64,000 nucleotides of DNA from Bosea sp. F3-2 (GTDB taxonomy: Bacteria > Pseudomonadota > Alphaproteobacteria > Rhizobiales > Beijerinckiaceae), in assembly GCF_008253865.1 (NCBI RefSeq), contig NZ_CP042331.1, positions 4,863,501 through 4,927,500 of the forward strand, given 5' to 3'. This document shows, piece by piece, positions 24,674 to 32,799 of this stretch (the stretch's first letter is position 1; the number at the start of each line of letters is the position of its first letter). Both the position numbers and the translations under genes were made by a program. The notes under the pieces were generated by a model that was given only the letters and a program-made list of their open reading frames with translations, was not told the origin of the DNA and ran no database searches.

Positions 24674-25987
24674 ATGGGCAACGTGCACAGTCCTGTGATC
24701 GAGACAGTGAAGCTGCGCGAGACGGCGCGGAAGATCTACGATGCCGCCGTTTCGCGGGCTCATCCGTCTGGATGCCTGCCGCAGCATCTCCCGCCCGCCC
24801 CGGCAACCGGCCGCCTGATCCTGCTCGCCGCCGGAAAGGCTGCGGGCAGCATGACCGCTCTCGCCGAAGCCCACTATCTCGATGGCGGCTTTCCGCCGGA
24901 GCGGCTTCTCGGTCACGCGGTCGCTCGCCACGGCTATACAGCGCCGACGCGCCGAATCCCCATGGTGGCGGCTGGCCACCCGGTGCCCGATCAAGGCAGC
25001 ATCGACAGCGCCGAAAGGGCCCTGGCACTCGCGGCCTCCGCGACGGCGGATGACCTCGTCCTCGTCCTGCTCTCCGGCGGCGGCTCGGCCAATTGGGTCG
25101 CCCCGGCAGGCGGGCTTGCGCTCGCCGAGAAGCAGGCGGTCAACAAGGCGCTGCTGCGCTCCGGCGCCCCGATCGGCGAGATGAACATCGTCCGCAAGCG
25201 CCTGTCGCGGATCAAGGGCGGCCGGCTTGCCCTCGCGGCGGTGCCTGCCAGGCTGCTGACGCTCGCAATCTCCGACGTGCCCGGTGACGAGCCGACCGCG
25301 ATCGCCTCGGGCCCGACCGTTGCCGACCCCACCACCACCGCCGAGGCCCGTGTCATCGTCGCCCGCTACGGGTTTGACCTGCCGCCCGACGCCCGCGCCC
25401 TGCTCGACGACCCCGCCAACGAGACGCCGAAACCGGGCCATCCCGCCTTCGCGAACAGCGAATTCCGCATCATCGCCCGCCCGGCCGATGCCCTCGCCGC
25501 CGCCCGCGCCGCCGCTGAGGCGGCAGGCTACGAGGTCCATGATCTCGGACCGGATGTGGAGGGCGAGGCCCGCGAAGTTGCCGCTGGCCATGCCGAGCTC
25601 GCGCGACGGTTGAAACGTGAGGGCAGGCGTGCCGCCATCCTCTCCGGGGGCGAGCTCACCGTGACGCTGCGCGGCTCTGGCCGCGGCGGCCCCAACCAGG
25701 AATATGCGCTGGCGCTGGCGATTGCGCTCAGCGGGGAGCCGGGCATCGTCGCTCTCTCGGGCGATACCGACGGCACCGATGGCGGCGGCGGTGAGGCGAC
25801 TGACCCCGCAGGTGCGTTCGTCGATCCGCAAACTTTGGCGCGCGCGGCCGAGATCGGCCTTGATCCCGCCCGATCCCTCGCCGACAACGATTCGACCGGC
25901 TTCTTCGAAGCGCTGGGCGATTTGCTGCGGCCGGGACCGACGCTCACCAATGTCAACGACTGCCGCGTGATCCTGATCGAGCCGTGA
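24674..25987 (+). CDS. gckA: Glycerate 2-kinase (MOFRL family)
   Basis: Phosphorylates D-glycerate to 2-phosphoglycerate with ATP, feeding glyoxylate- or tartrate-derived glycerate into lower glycolysis. 437 residues. Motifs: GRLILLAAGKAAGSM near the N-terminus, LVLLSGGGSANW, MNIVRKRLSRIKGGRLA and SDVPGDEPTAIASGPTV. The C-terminal MOFRL domain reads LSGGELTVTLRGSGRGGPNQ, then SGDTDGTDGGG and NDSTGFFEALGDLL. A GTG two codons upstream (24668) is an alternative start. It overlaps the DUF1036 gene by four bases, and pyruvate kinase follows, a conserved string in Hyphomicrobiales. Confidence 0.94.
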   Translation: MGNVHSPVIETVKLRETARKIYDAAVSRAHPSGCLPQHLPPAPATGRLILLAAGKAAGSMTALAEAHYLDGGFPPERLLGHAVARHGYTAPTRRIPMVAAGHPVPDQGSIDSAERALALAASATADDLVLVLLSGGGSANWVAPAGGLALAEKQAVNKALLRSGAPIGEMNIVRKRLSRIKGGRLALAAVPARLLTLAISDVPGDEPTAIASGPTVADPTTTAEARVIVARYGFDLPPDARALLDDPANETPKPGHPAFANSEFRIIARPADALAAARAAAEAAGYEVHDLGPDVEGEAREVAAGHAELARRLKREGRRAAILSGGELTVTLRGSGRGGPNQEYALALAIALSGEPGIVALSGDTDGTDGGGGEATDPAGAFVDPQTLARAAEIGLDPARSLADNDSTGFFEALGDLLRPGPTLTNVNDCRVILIEP

Positions 25988-26433
25988 GATTTCCCCTGAA
26001 CCAGCGAGCGATCCTTCTGGCGGCCTGCTGCGGCGCCGCCTTTGTCGCGAGCGCTCTGCCGGCAAGGGCCGATCTGCGCATGTGCAATACGACCTCGAGC
26101 CGTATCGGCGTCGCCATCGGCTACCGCGACGCGCAGGGCTGGACGACCGAAGGCTGGTGGAACATCAGCCCGCGCGGCTGCGAGACCCTGCTGCGTGGCA
26201 CGCTGGCGGCGCGCTTCTACTACGTCCACGCCGTCGATTACGACAAGGGCGGCGAATGGACCGGCAAATCCGTCATGTGCGTCCGCAACAAGGAATTCAC
26301 GATTCGCGGCATCGAGGACTGCCTGGCGCGCGGCTATGACCGCGCCGGCTTCTTCGAGGTCGACACAGGTGAGCAGAAGAGCTGGACTATCCAGCTTACC
26401 GATACAGGCGGAGCCGCATCGCCGCGTCCCTGA
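25984..26433 (+). CDS. DUF1036 secreted protein
   Basis: 149 residues with a signal peptide (ILLAACCGAAFVASALPARA). The DUF1036 domain has paired cysteines and aromatic strands: LRMCNTTSSRIGVAIGYRD, TEGWWNISPRGCETLL, FYYVHAVDYDKGGEW and FEVDTGEQKSWTIQLTD. Function is unknown. The GTG start overlaps the gckA stop (GTGA). The gene regularly lies between glycerate kinase and pyruvate kinase in this order, so it is probably co-transcribed with gckA. Confidence 0.92.
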   Translation: MRFPLNQRAILLAACCGAAFVASALPARADLRMCNTTSSRIGVAIGYRDAQGWTTEGWWNISPRGCETLLRGTLAARFYYVHAVDYDKGGEWTGKSVMCVRNKEFTIRGIEDCLARGYDRAGFFEVDTGEQKSWTIQLTDTGGAASPRP

Positions 26434-26613
26434 CCGGAACACCGGAACCGGATGCTGCGGCGGTGACGATTGAGGCCGGTCCTGCCGGCTGGTGGGAGAA
26501 GGCGGGAACGGGCGACCAGTGCTGCAGAGCGCGCAGGTCGTTCGGCCCGTGGATGAGTTTGAGGGTGCTGACAGGCCAGAGACGGAACAGGCTCGGCCTT
26601 ACGGGGACTGACA

Positions 26614-28053
26614 ATGAAGCGCGAACGCCGGATCAAGATCATTGCGACGCTAGGGCCCGCTTCCTCGACGGAGGAGATGTGCGCCAAGCTGTTTGAGGCG
26701 GGCGTCGACGTGTTCCGCATCAATATGAGCCACACCCAGCGCGAGACGCTGGCCGAGAAGGTGGCGATGCTGCGCGGGCTGGAGACCAAGTTCCGGCGTC
26801 CGGTCGGCATCCTCGCCGATCTCCAGGGCCCCAAGCTGCGCGTCGGTGCGTTCGGCGGCGATGGCGGTGCGATGCTGGAGAAGGGGGCGATCTTCACCCT
26901 CGATTCCGATCCGGCGCCCGGTGACGCCGAGCGCGTCCACCTGCCCCATCCCGAGATTCTGAGCGCGCTCGAGCCCGGCCACAGCCTGATCCTCGATGAC
27001 GGCAAGCTGCGCCTCGTCGTGGAGAGGGCCTCGGACAAGGAAGCGGTGACGCGCGTCACGGTCGGCGGGCGGCTGTCCTCGCGCAAGGGGGTGAGCCTGC
27101 CCGACACCACCATCGCCGTCTCGGCGATGACCGAGAAGGACCGGGCCGATGCCGAGGTCGCGGCCGAGGTCGGGGTCGACTGGATCGCGCTCTCCTTCGT
27201 GCAGCGGCCCGAGGACATGGCCGAGCTGCGCAAGATCGTGCGCGGCCGGGCGCTGGCGCTGGCCAAGATCGAGAAGCCGCAGGCGGTGCTGCGGCTGGAG
27301 GAGATCATCGAGGCCTCGGACGCGATCATGGTGGCGCGTGGCGATCTCGGCGTCGAGATGCCGCTGGAGAAGGTGCCGGGCACGCAGAAGCGCATGATCC
27401 GCATGGCGCGGCGCAAGGGCAAGCCGGTCGTGGTCGCGACGCAGATGCTGGAGAGCATGATCACCAGCCCGGTGCCGACCCGGGCCGAGGTCTCGGACGT
27501 GGCGACCGCGGTGTTCGAGGGCGCCGACGCGGTGATGCTCTCGGCCGAGAGCGCCGCCGGCCAGTACCCGGTCGAGGCGGTGACGATGATGAACCGCATC
27601 GCCGAGGAGGTCGAAGGCGAGACGGTCTACCGCTCGATCCTGGAGGCGCAACGCGCCGAGCCCGAGGCCACCGGCGCCGACGCCATCGCCAAGGCCGCCC
27701 ATGAGATCGCCGAGACGCTGCATCTCAAGGCGATCTGCGCCTGGACCTCGTCCGGCTCGACCGCCTTCCGGATCGCCCGCGAGCGCCCGAACTCGACCGT
27801 GATCGCGCTGACGCCGAACCGCGCCACGGCGCGCCGTCTCACCCTGGTCTGGGGCGTGCACGCCATCGTCACCAAGGACGCCAGCGACGCCGACGACATG
27901 GCCTTCCGCGCCTGCAAGTTCGCGGTGCGCGAGCACTATGCCAGGCTCGGCGACCGGATCATCGTCGTCGCCGGCGTGCCCTTCGGCACACCGGGCGCGA
28001 CCAACATGGTCCGCATCGCCTTCATCGCCCAGGAGCACGTCGCAAAGGCCTGA
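26614..28053 (+). CDS. pyk: Pyruvate kinase
   Basis: Transfers phosphate from phosphoenolpyruvate to ADP, giving pyruvate and ATP. 479 residues, normal length. Seen in order: RIKIIATLGPASS, GVDVFRINMSHTQR, LADLQGPKLRVG, SFVQRPEDM, LAKIEKPQAV with the catalytic Lys, MVARGDLGVEMPLEKVPGTQ, PVVVATQMLESM and the C-terminal regulatory domain with SSGSTAFRIARERP. It is 180 bases after DUF1036; that gap holds no supported gene. Confidence 0.98.
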   Translation: MKRERRIKIIATLGPASSTEEMCAKLFEAGVDVFRINMSHTQRETLAEKVAMLRGLETKFRRPVGILADLQGPKLRVGAFGGDGGAMLEKGAIFTLDSDPAPGDAERVHLPHPEILSALEPGHSLILDDGKLRLVVERASDKEAVTRVTVGGRLSSRKGVSLPDTTIAVSAMTEKDRADAEVAAEVGVDWIALSFVQRPEDMAELRKIVRGRALALAKIEKPQAVLRLEEIIEASDAIMVARGDLGVEMPLEKVPGTQKRMIRMARRKGKPVVVATQMLESMITSPVPTRAEVSDVATAVFEGADAVMLSAESAAGQYPVEAVTMMNRIAEEVEGETVYRSILEAQRAEPEATGADAIAKAAHEIAETLHLKAICAWTSSGSTAFRIARERPNSTVIALTPNRATARRLTLVWGVHAIVTKDASDADDMAFRACKFAVREHYARLGDRIIVVAGVPFGTPGATNMVRIAFIAQEHVAKA

Positions 28054-28068
28054 GCAGGCGATCGCCCA

Positions 28069-28171
28069 ACGTCATTCTCGGGCGGAGCGAAGCGAAGACC
28101 CGAGAATCTCGGGACGACAGGGCGCTGGTCTTCTTTGATGAGAGATGCTCGGGTCAAGCCCGAGCATGACG
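28069..28171. repeat. Intergenic repeat with two stem-loops
   Basis: Bounded by ACGTCATTCTCGGGC and GCCCGAGCATGACGAG. The first stem pairs TCTCGGGC with ACCCGAGA; the second is GCTCGGG-tcaa-CCCGAGC. This GTCAT-TCTCGGGC... type is a common dispersed element and here separates the convergent pyk and TPR genes, so it may also terminate both. Confidence 0.7.
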
Positions 28172-28187
28172 AGCCATTTGCGGACGC

Positions 28188-28838
28188 TCAGGCGTCGCGA
28201 CCGTCGACCTCGCTCTTGAGCGAGTCCACCGCCTTCTTCACGGCGTCGAACTGAGGATAGAGCGCCAGTGCCTTGCGGAAGGCGACCATGGCGCCCTTGT
28301 CGTCGCCCTGCTGGCGCAGGATCATGCCGAGCCCCATCATTGCACCGTAATGGCGCGGCTCGCGCTTCAGCGTCTCGCCGATATCGATCATCGAGCGGAT
28401 CGAATCGCCCGCGATATAAAGCGCGTTGGCGCGCTGGTTCCAGGCCTCGGCCCAGTCCGGCTGCAAGCTGATGATACGGTCGAGCAATTCGATCGCGAGT
28501 TCCGTCTGCTTGTCCTGCAAGGCCTGCTGCGCGCGGGTCATCAGCAGATCCGCCGTATCCGAGCCGGAACGTGCCCAGCGGCGCTGGATCAGCCGGGCTA
28601 CACCCTCGGCCTCTTCCTGCGTCCTGGCGTCATGAAGGCGTTCGAACAGTCGGTCGAGTGTCGCGGCCGGACCGCGCTGCGGGGTTGAAGGCGTGACGGG
28701 ATTATCGGCCTTGTCGGACGGCGCTACGGTGCCGGGGCGCGGCGACCCAGCCGTCTGCGCAACGACTGCGTCCGCGCCAAAGGAGCCGGCCAGAGCCAGC
28801 CCCAGGGCAAGGACGGAAGGCGAGAGAAAGCGCTTCAT
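28188..28838 (-). CDS. Exported TPR protein
   Basis: 216 residues. A signal peptide (SPSVLALGLALAGSFGADA, cleaved near VVAQT) is followed by a Pro/Ser-rich linker and four TPR-type helical pairs from about residue 60: LIQRRWARSGSDTADLLM, ALQDKQTELAIELLDRIIS, PDWAEAWNQRANALYIAGD and DDKGAMVAFRKALALYPQFD. Likely a periplasmic scaffold. It is convergent with pyk across a repeat element. No enzyme domain is seen. Confidence 0.88.
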   Translation of the reverse strand: MKRFLSPSVLALGLALAGSFGADAVVAQTAGSPRPGTVAPSDKADNPVTPSTPQRGPAATLDRLFERLHDARTQEEAEGVARLIQRRWARSGSDTADLLMTRAQQALQDKQTELAIELLDRIISLQPDWAEAWNQRANALYIAGDSIRSMIDIGETLKREPRHYGAMMGLGMILRQQGDDKGAMVAFRKALALYPQFDAVKKAVDSLKSEVDGRDA

Positions 28839-28974
28839 GCCGGGAGTGTAGCCGCCGGGCCTCGCAGGTCAAATCACGCAGAGGCGAGCACGCAACGCAA
28901 AAAGCGGGCGCGCCGGCTGGCGCCCCGCCTTGCAAAGTCCGGTCAGGCTCTGCGCGACCAGGTCGCGCAGAAGC

Positions 28975-29100
28975 TCAGCCCTGACGCGCCTTGAAGCGCT
29001 TCTGGACCTTGTTGATGATGTAGATGCGGCCCTTGCGGCGCACCAGCTGGTTGTCGCGATGGCGCGCGCGCAGCGACTTCAGCGAATTGCGGATCTTCAT
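28975..29100 (-). CDS. rpmJ: Ribosomal protein L36, non-zinc type
   Basis: 41 residues: [20 protein letters not shown], then [21 protein letters not shown]. This is the alternative L36 that lacks the four Zn-ligand Cys/His of the standard form. It is a component of the 50S subunit. The gene stands alone on the minus strand, as is usual in alphaproteobacteria. Confidence 0.97.
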   Translation of the reverse strand: MKIRNSLKSLRARHRDNQLVRRKGRIYIINKVQKRFKARQG

Positions 29101-29173
29101 CGTCTCAACTCCATCGACCCGTCCTTACGGACGCGCCGGTCAAAAACCTTCAGCCTGCGACGCGGGTTCTGGC

Positions 29174-29220
29174 AGCATCGGCTATCCCGAAAACCGGGTT
29201 CCACTTTTCGGGCCGATGCT
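29174..29220. repeat. Extragenic stem-loop repeat
   Basis: Outer arms AGCATCGGC (29174-29182) and GCCGATGCT (29212-29220), inner arms CCCGAAAA (29186-29193) and TTTTCGGG (29205-29212). It shares TTCCACTTTTCGG-CCGATGCT with the palindrome at 5545-5578, placing both in one dispersed family. The rest of the 300-base gap between rpmJ and the lipoprotein gene holds nothing else I can support. Confidence 0.75.
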
Positions 29221-29406
29221 TGGGAGCCCTCGCCGCCCATGACAATGGTGCGACTGATGCGATGCCGGCTGTATACGGATTTTTCCGCGGACCGCAAGTG
29301 CGAACACGGCTGCGGAAGTACTTGGCCATGCAAAAGCCCGACCGTGCCTGCTTTGACGGCAGCCTGGCCAGGAATCGCCCGGCCGCCCGATCCGGAGGAC
29401 CTGAAC

Positions 29407-29613
29407 ATGCGCCTATCGATCCTGACCCTCTTCGCTGCCACGCTGACGCTCGGCGCCTGCGGCAACACCGTCGAGCAGCGTATCGGCGGTGCGGCGGTCG
29501 GCGCCGGCACGGGTGCGGTCGTCGCCGGTCCGGTCGGGGCTGTGGTGGGCGGTGCCGCCGGCGCTGTCACCGGACCTTCCGTGTCGCGCGCGGTGCGTCG
29601 CGCCTCGCGCTGA
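29407..29613 (+). CDS. Small glycine-zipper lipoprotein
   Basis: 68 residues. The lipoprotein signal ends in lipobox LTLGAC (Cys at about residue 19). The rest is a glycine zipper: GGAAVGAGTGAVVAGPVGAV and VGGAAGAVTG, likely a membrane-inserting hairpin, with a basic tail RAVRRASR. GGAGG nine bases before the ATG supports the start. It resembles short relatives of the SlyB/17-kDa-antigen class; the role is probably envelope stability, by analogy only. Confidence 0.82.
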   Translation: MRLSILTLFAATLTLGACGNTVEQRIGGAAVGAGTGAVVAGPVGAVVGGAAGAVTGPSVSRAVRRASR

Positions 29614-29747
29614 CGGGGCAACGGCATCTCAACACCCAATCTTGCCCTGCGCCTGTTCGGATGCAGGGCAGCGGCAGCTCCAACGGGCTTCGGACTGCCC
29701 GGTGGGATTGTCATCAAACTCTCATCTGGCAATCGAATTCTGCCTGA

Positions 29748-30122
29748 ATGTCCGATTCGCTGCGCCGCCTCCACGCTGCCGTCCTGGATTCGCGCTTGCG
29801 TGATCCTGCCACCTCGCGCACGGCCAAGCTTTTTGCCGACGGCCTGCCCAAGATGGCCAAGAAGGTCGCGGAAGAGGCTGTCGAGCTGAGCCTGGAGGCG
29901 CTGCAGGGCAATCGCCAGGCCGCCATCCTCGAAAGCGCCGACCTGATCTACAATCTGACGGTGCTCTGGACGGCCCTCGGCATCGAGCCAGCCGATATCT
30001 GGGAAGAGCTGGATCGCCGGGAGCGCTTGTACGGCATGGCCGAGAAGCTGCCCAAGAGGGGAGGCGCGCAGCGCAGGAAAGCCCCGCGACAGCGCTCTGC
30101 CGTGATTGCGCCACTGCCCTGA
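29748..30122 (+). CDS. hisE: Phosphoribosyl-ATP pyrophosphatase HisE-like
   Basis: 124-residue all-alpha NTP pyrophosphohydrolase of the HisE/MazG superfamily, which converts phosphoribosyl-ATP to phosphoribosyl-AMP in histidine synthesis. The metal-binding motif KKVAEEAVELSLEAL and the second-helix pair ESADLIYNLTVLW are present. The basic C-terminal tail (GGAQRRKAPRQRS) is extra. No other his gene is nearby, so it may be a second copy or have a house-cleaning role. Confidence 0.85.
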   Translation: MSDSLRRLHAAVLDSRLRDPATSRTAKLFADGLPKMAKKVAEEAVELSLEALQGNRQAAILESADLIYNLTVLWTALGIEPADIWEELDRRERLYGMAEKLPKRGGAQRRKAPRQRSAVIAPLP

Positions 30123-30259
30123 CAGTGCGGAATCGCCGGCTATCCACAGCCGCAAAGAATTCGGCTGACCCGGCGATTTTGAGGGTTGCCAAGACGAAAC
30201 GAAGCCTTTATCTCCGCGTCCATCAGGCCGGACGCACAAGCGTCCTGACGTTCTGAGAC

Positions 30260-30336
30260 GCGCCCGTAGCTCAGCTGGATAGAGCATCAGACTACGAATC
30301 TGAGGGTCAGAGGTTCGAATCCTTTCGGGCGCGCCA
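30260..30336 (+). tRNA. tRNA-Arg (anticodon ACG)
   Basis: Cloverleaf read directly: acceptor arms GCGCCCG (30260-30266) and CGGGCGC (30326-30332), anticodon stem TCAGA/TCTGA around loop CTACGAA with anticodon ACG, T-loop GGTTCGAATCC, discriminator G and encoded CCA (30334-30336). ACG is read as ICG after deamination. The gene is followed at once by a block of small accessory-looking genes, making it a plausible integration site. Confidence 0.98.
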
Positions 30337-30350
30337 TTTTCTCCTAAAAC

Positions 30351-30815
30351 TCAACAGCTTACAGACTGGTTTCTCAGGCAGTTACCCAGCGCATGGTGCC
30401 GGGTAACACATGGGTAGCCGGGCCAGGCATATTCCGCTGCGGCTTCCTCTTTTGCGAGCCGCGCAGCAACCTGAGCGACTTCACCAACGCCGTCGCAAGA
30501 GCGGACCTCCGAATCTAGAATAATCCGGGCCCGATATTCTTGGTCGTAGCCCCGGCCAGGATTTGCGACGTCAGCGTTCTTGACGATCTGCACGGCCGCG
30601 TCTTCAAGAGCATCCAAACATCGCCCTGCGGTATTGAAAGTGAGCTTCTTGTCGGGGACGAAGTAGCGCGGCTGATTAATCAGCCCAGACGTCACGTCGG
30701 ACAGAAGGCGCAGAGCCTCGTACAGCGCCCACGCTTCCTGGAAGTTGTCTCCGGCGTGAAAGGGAGGGAGTTGGATCCTGCCCCAATCGAACGTGCAGAT
30801 CGGCGCCGATGGCAA
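30351..30815 (-). CDS. Hypothetical protein next to tRNA-Arg
   Basis: 154 residues, no recognised domain. Composition is protein-like: [40 protein letters not shown] and [20 protein letters not shown] look like soluble alpha/beta sequence. The frame ends 15 bases from the tRNA 3' end. The start at 30815 lacks a strong ribosome site and overlaps the divergent XRE remnant by seven bases. It may be a true island gene or a 5'-truncated one. Confidence 0.45.
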   Translation of the reverse strand: MPSAPICTFDWGRIQLPPFHAGDNFQEAWALYEALRLLSDVTSGLINQPRYFVPDKKLTFNTAGRCLDALEDAAVQIVKNADVANPGRGYDQEYRARIILDSEVRSCDGVGEVAQVAARLAKEEAAAEYAWPGYPCVTRHHALGNCLRNQSVSC

Positions 30816-30919
30816 ACAACCTCGCAGCTATCCGCTCGGCCCTCGAAGCAGCAGGCGTCATCTTCGTTGCTGAAAATGGCGAAGGTCCGGGCGTGCGACT
30901 CAGGAAGGCAAAGGCGTGA
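30809..30919 (+). pseudogene. C-terminal remnant of an XRE-type regulator
   Basis: 36 codons reading [20 protein letters not shown] then [16 protein letters not shown]. This matches the usual C-terminal end of small Hyphomicrobiales XRE (helix-turn-helix) regulators, whose HTH part should lie 30-50 codons upstream. That upstream DNA instead encodes the leftward hypothetical protein, so the HTH is missing. It is a decayed gene at the start of the tRNA-adjacent block. Confidence 0.75.
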
Positions 30920-31137
30920 ACACTGCTCTTCCAGAAGCGGTGCAATGGCTCCAAGCGCTCGGCCCGACATTGTAGCGGCTCTTGTCGGGGTGCAGACGAG
31001 CAAGATGGCCGAGTTGCGGGTCGCGCGACGCAATGCGCGCAAACCGAAGCCACCGCCAGCGAGCGGCGACAAGCCCGCCTTTGACACCGAGGACGCAAGC
31101 AGTGGATTGTCACGCCCTTCGGAACGGGAGAAAACCC

Positions 31138-31362
31138 ATGGCTGAAAGCAATGAGATTCCCGCAGTTCGGGTAGCCGGATTCCAAGTCTTCCGGGGGCCT
31201 GACGCCATTGCAGTTCGCTTCGAATTGATGACAGCGCCGGGCACTACGGAGTCGGTCACCATCGCACTGACACCGACTGGGGCGCAGGAGTTGGCCAAGC
31301 AGCTCGCGCAGGCAGCTACTGCCGCAACCACGGGAACCACGCCCGACAGCTTGCGCCAGTAG
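31138..31362 (+). CDS. Small hypothetical protein
   Basis: 74 residues, start at 31138 with GGGAGA six bases upstream. It reads as a single beta-rich unit ending in an amphipathic helix: AVRVAGFQVFRGPDAIAVRF, LMTAPGTTESVTIALTPTGA and QELAKQLAQAATAA. The pattern AxRFxLxxAPG...ALTPTGAQELAKQL resembles that of the larger protein at 33933 (FKFTAPG...LLDRPQAEKLAAGL), so the two may be distant paralogues. No named domain. Confidence 0.6.
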   Translation: MAESNEIPAVRVAGFQVFRGPDAIAVRFELMTAPGTTESVTIALTPTGAQELAKQLAQAATAATTGTTPDSLRQ

Positions 31363-31605
31363 CCACGGCTCTAGTCGAAGTCGTCGATCCCCGCTCGCCC
31401 GGTGCTCTGCCGGCGGCCGCCAGCGCGTGCTGCGCGGCGCGGGCGCGTGCAAGGTGGGTTTCGACCTGAGGCCAGCCCAGGGTTGCCCTGATGGTGACGG
31501 GCACACCGAGCCACGCAGCCGCGAGGCCGGCTGCCCAGCAGTGGCCGCTTGCCGCTTCAGTCGCTCGATAATTTTTCAAAAATACTGAGACGAATTAGCC
31601 CTCAT

Positions 31606-31634
31606 TTGACAATGAGCCCTATAAGTACGATGTT
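31606..31634 (+). promoter_or_regulatory. Candidate cspA promoter and long leader
   Basis: TTGACA at 31606-31611, then 17 bases to GATGTT at 31629-31634. If used, it gives a leader of about 125 bases before cspA, comparable to the long thermosensing leaders of cold-shock mRNAs. The -10 match is weak. The rest of the gap 31363-31763 is AT-richer than its surroundings, and I see no supported gene in it. Confidence 0.4.
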
Positions 31635-31763
31635 AGAAACATCGATGTAGGCCGAACGAATTGGCCCCGCGCTCTATCGCGCTCTGCTGACGAACTTCCT
31701 GCTCAAATCGAAACACGCGCTGCATCCGTAGCGTGTGAGCGCTCGCTTTTACAGGAGGTCAGC

Positions 31764-31973
31764 ATGGCCAGCGGCACAGTCAAATGGTTCAACACCGACA
31801 AGGGCTTCGGCTTCATTCAGCCGGACGACGGCGGCCAGGATGCCTTCGTCCATATCAGCGCCGTAGAGCGAGCAGGACTGCGCACGCTCCGGGAAGGCCA
31901 GAAGGTCTCTTATGAGCTGGTGCAGGACAAGCGCTCCGGAAAGGTTTCTGCGGATAATCTGCAGGCCGAGTGA
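31764..31973 (+). CDS. cspA: Cold-shock protein, CspA family
   Basis: 69-residue single cold-shock domain: [20 protein letters not shown] with RNP1 KGFGFI, RNP2 DAFVHIS, and the closing [18 protein letters not shown]. It is an RNA chaperone and possible antiterminator. AGGAGGT before the ATG is a near-perfect ribosome site. It is followed by an intrinsic terminator and then rpsU; the cspA-rpsU order recurs in Hyphomicrobiales. Confidence 0.98.
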   Translation: MASGTVKWFNTDKGFGFIQPDDGGQDAFVHISAVERAGLRTLREGQKVSYELVQDKRSGKVSADNLQAE

Positions 31974-32062
31974 GCTGAGACGCCGTCCGGCGTGGCAATC
32001 GAGATATGCGGCGACCGCGGATGTACCGGCGCCTGCGCGATTGAGCGATGGATGGCCACGGA

Positions 32063-32089
32063 GGGTCGGGATCAACCCGGCCCTTTTTT
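32063..32089 (+). terminator. Intrinsic terminator between cspA and rpsU
   Basis: Arms GGGTCGGG (32063-32070) and CCCGGCCC (32076-32083) with one G-U pair and loop ATCAA, followed by six T (32084-32089). It is the best-formed intrinsic terminator in the window. It lies only 25 bases before the rpsU start, so rpsU message must come from read-through or from a promoter inside this short stretch. Confidence 0.85.
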
Positions 32090-32113
32090 GTTTTCACCAG
32101 AAGGGAAGTTCGA

Positions 32114-32377
32114 ATGCAGGTTCTCGTCCGCGATAACAATGTCGATCAGGCGCTTCGCGTCCTTAAGAAGAAGATGCAGCGCGAAGGCGTGTTCCGCGAG
32201 ATGAAGGCGCGTCGCTCCTACGAGAAGCCGTCCGAACGGCGCACCCGCGAGAAGGCTGAAGCCATCCGCCGCGCTCGCAAGGCGGCACGCAAGCAGGCGC
32301 AACGCGAAGGATTGCTGCCGGCACCAAAGCGTGCAGAGCGGCCAAATCGTCCGGCACGGCCCGCGCAGGCACAATAA
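32114..32377 (+). CDS. rpsU: Ribosomal protein S21
   Basis: 87 residues, a 30S protein needed for initiation on natural mRNAs. Signature [20 protein letters not shown] then [20 protein letters not shown]. The C-terminal tail is long, basic and Ala/Arg/Pro-rich, usual for alphaproteobacterial S21. AAGGGAAG precedes the ATG at 32114. An intrinsic terminator sits just upstream, and a DUF6481 gene follows by 14 bases. Confidence 0.97.
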   Translation: MQVLVRDNNVDQALRVLKKKMQREGVFREMKARRSYEKPSERRTREKAEAIRRARKAARKQAQREGLLPAPKRAERPNRPARPAQAQ

Positions 32378-32391
32378 GCGAGGTTTCGGGC

Positions 32392-32763
32392 TTGAGCTTC
32401 AATCCGCAGAATTTCGCTGATCGACAGGCCAGCTCGGCTAATGCCAGAAAGGCGCTGCTGGAGCGCTTCAAGGCACGTCCCAAGGCCGATGATCCGGTCA
32501 TGCTCCAGCGCCGGACCGAGCGCGAAGCTATAGCGAAAGCCCGAGCCGAGCGAGAGGCTGAGAAGGCCGCCAGGCATGCTGAAATGGAGCGCCTGGCTGC
32601 GGTCGAACGCGAGCGCATCGCTGAAGAGAAGCGCCAGGAGGAGTTCGCTCGTCAGGCTGCCCGCCAGGCTGAACTGGCGAGGATCGAAGCCGAGCGCCCC
32701 CGCAAGGTTCTGCTCGAAGCGGTTCAATACATGCAGGAGCGCTCGGCAGGAAAACGACGCTGA
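32392..32763 (+). CDS. DUF6481 family coiled-coil protein
   Basis: 123 residues, very rich in Ala, Arg, Glu and Lys. It starts SFNPQNFADRQASSANARKA in the manner of DUF6481 proteins, then continues as an almost unbroken charged helix (RTEREAIAKARAEREAEKAA, ERIAEEKRQEEFARQAARQA). The start is a TTG at 32392, 14 bases after rpsU, which suggests one message. Function unknown; the charge pattern would suit RNA or ribosome association. Confidence 0.8.
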   Translation: MSFNPQNFADRQASSANARKALLERFKARPKADDPVMLQRRTEREAIAKARAEREAEKAARHAEMERLAAVERERIAEEKRQEEFARQAARQAELARIEAERPRKVLLEAVQYMQERSAGKRR

Positions 32764-32799
32764 CGCTTTGGCATCATGCGTTCGGGAAGGAGTTTACCG

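Noticed and set aside
26396..26614. Leftward frame between DUF1036 and pyk
   Set aside because: Short, no ribosome site, overlaps the DUF1036 gene; the 180-base gap is better read as a leader of pyk.
31316..31579. 87-codon leftward frame between the 31138 gene and cspA
   Set aside because: It starts with TTG without a ribosome site, overlaps the end of the rightward gene by 47 bases and has no family resemblance.
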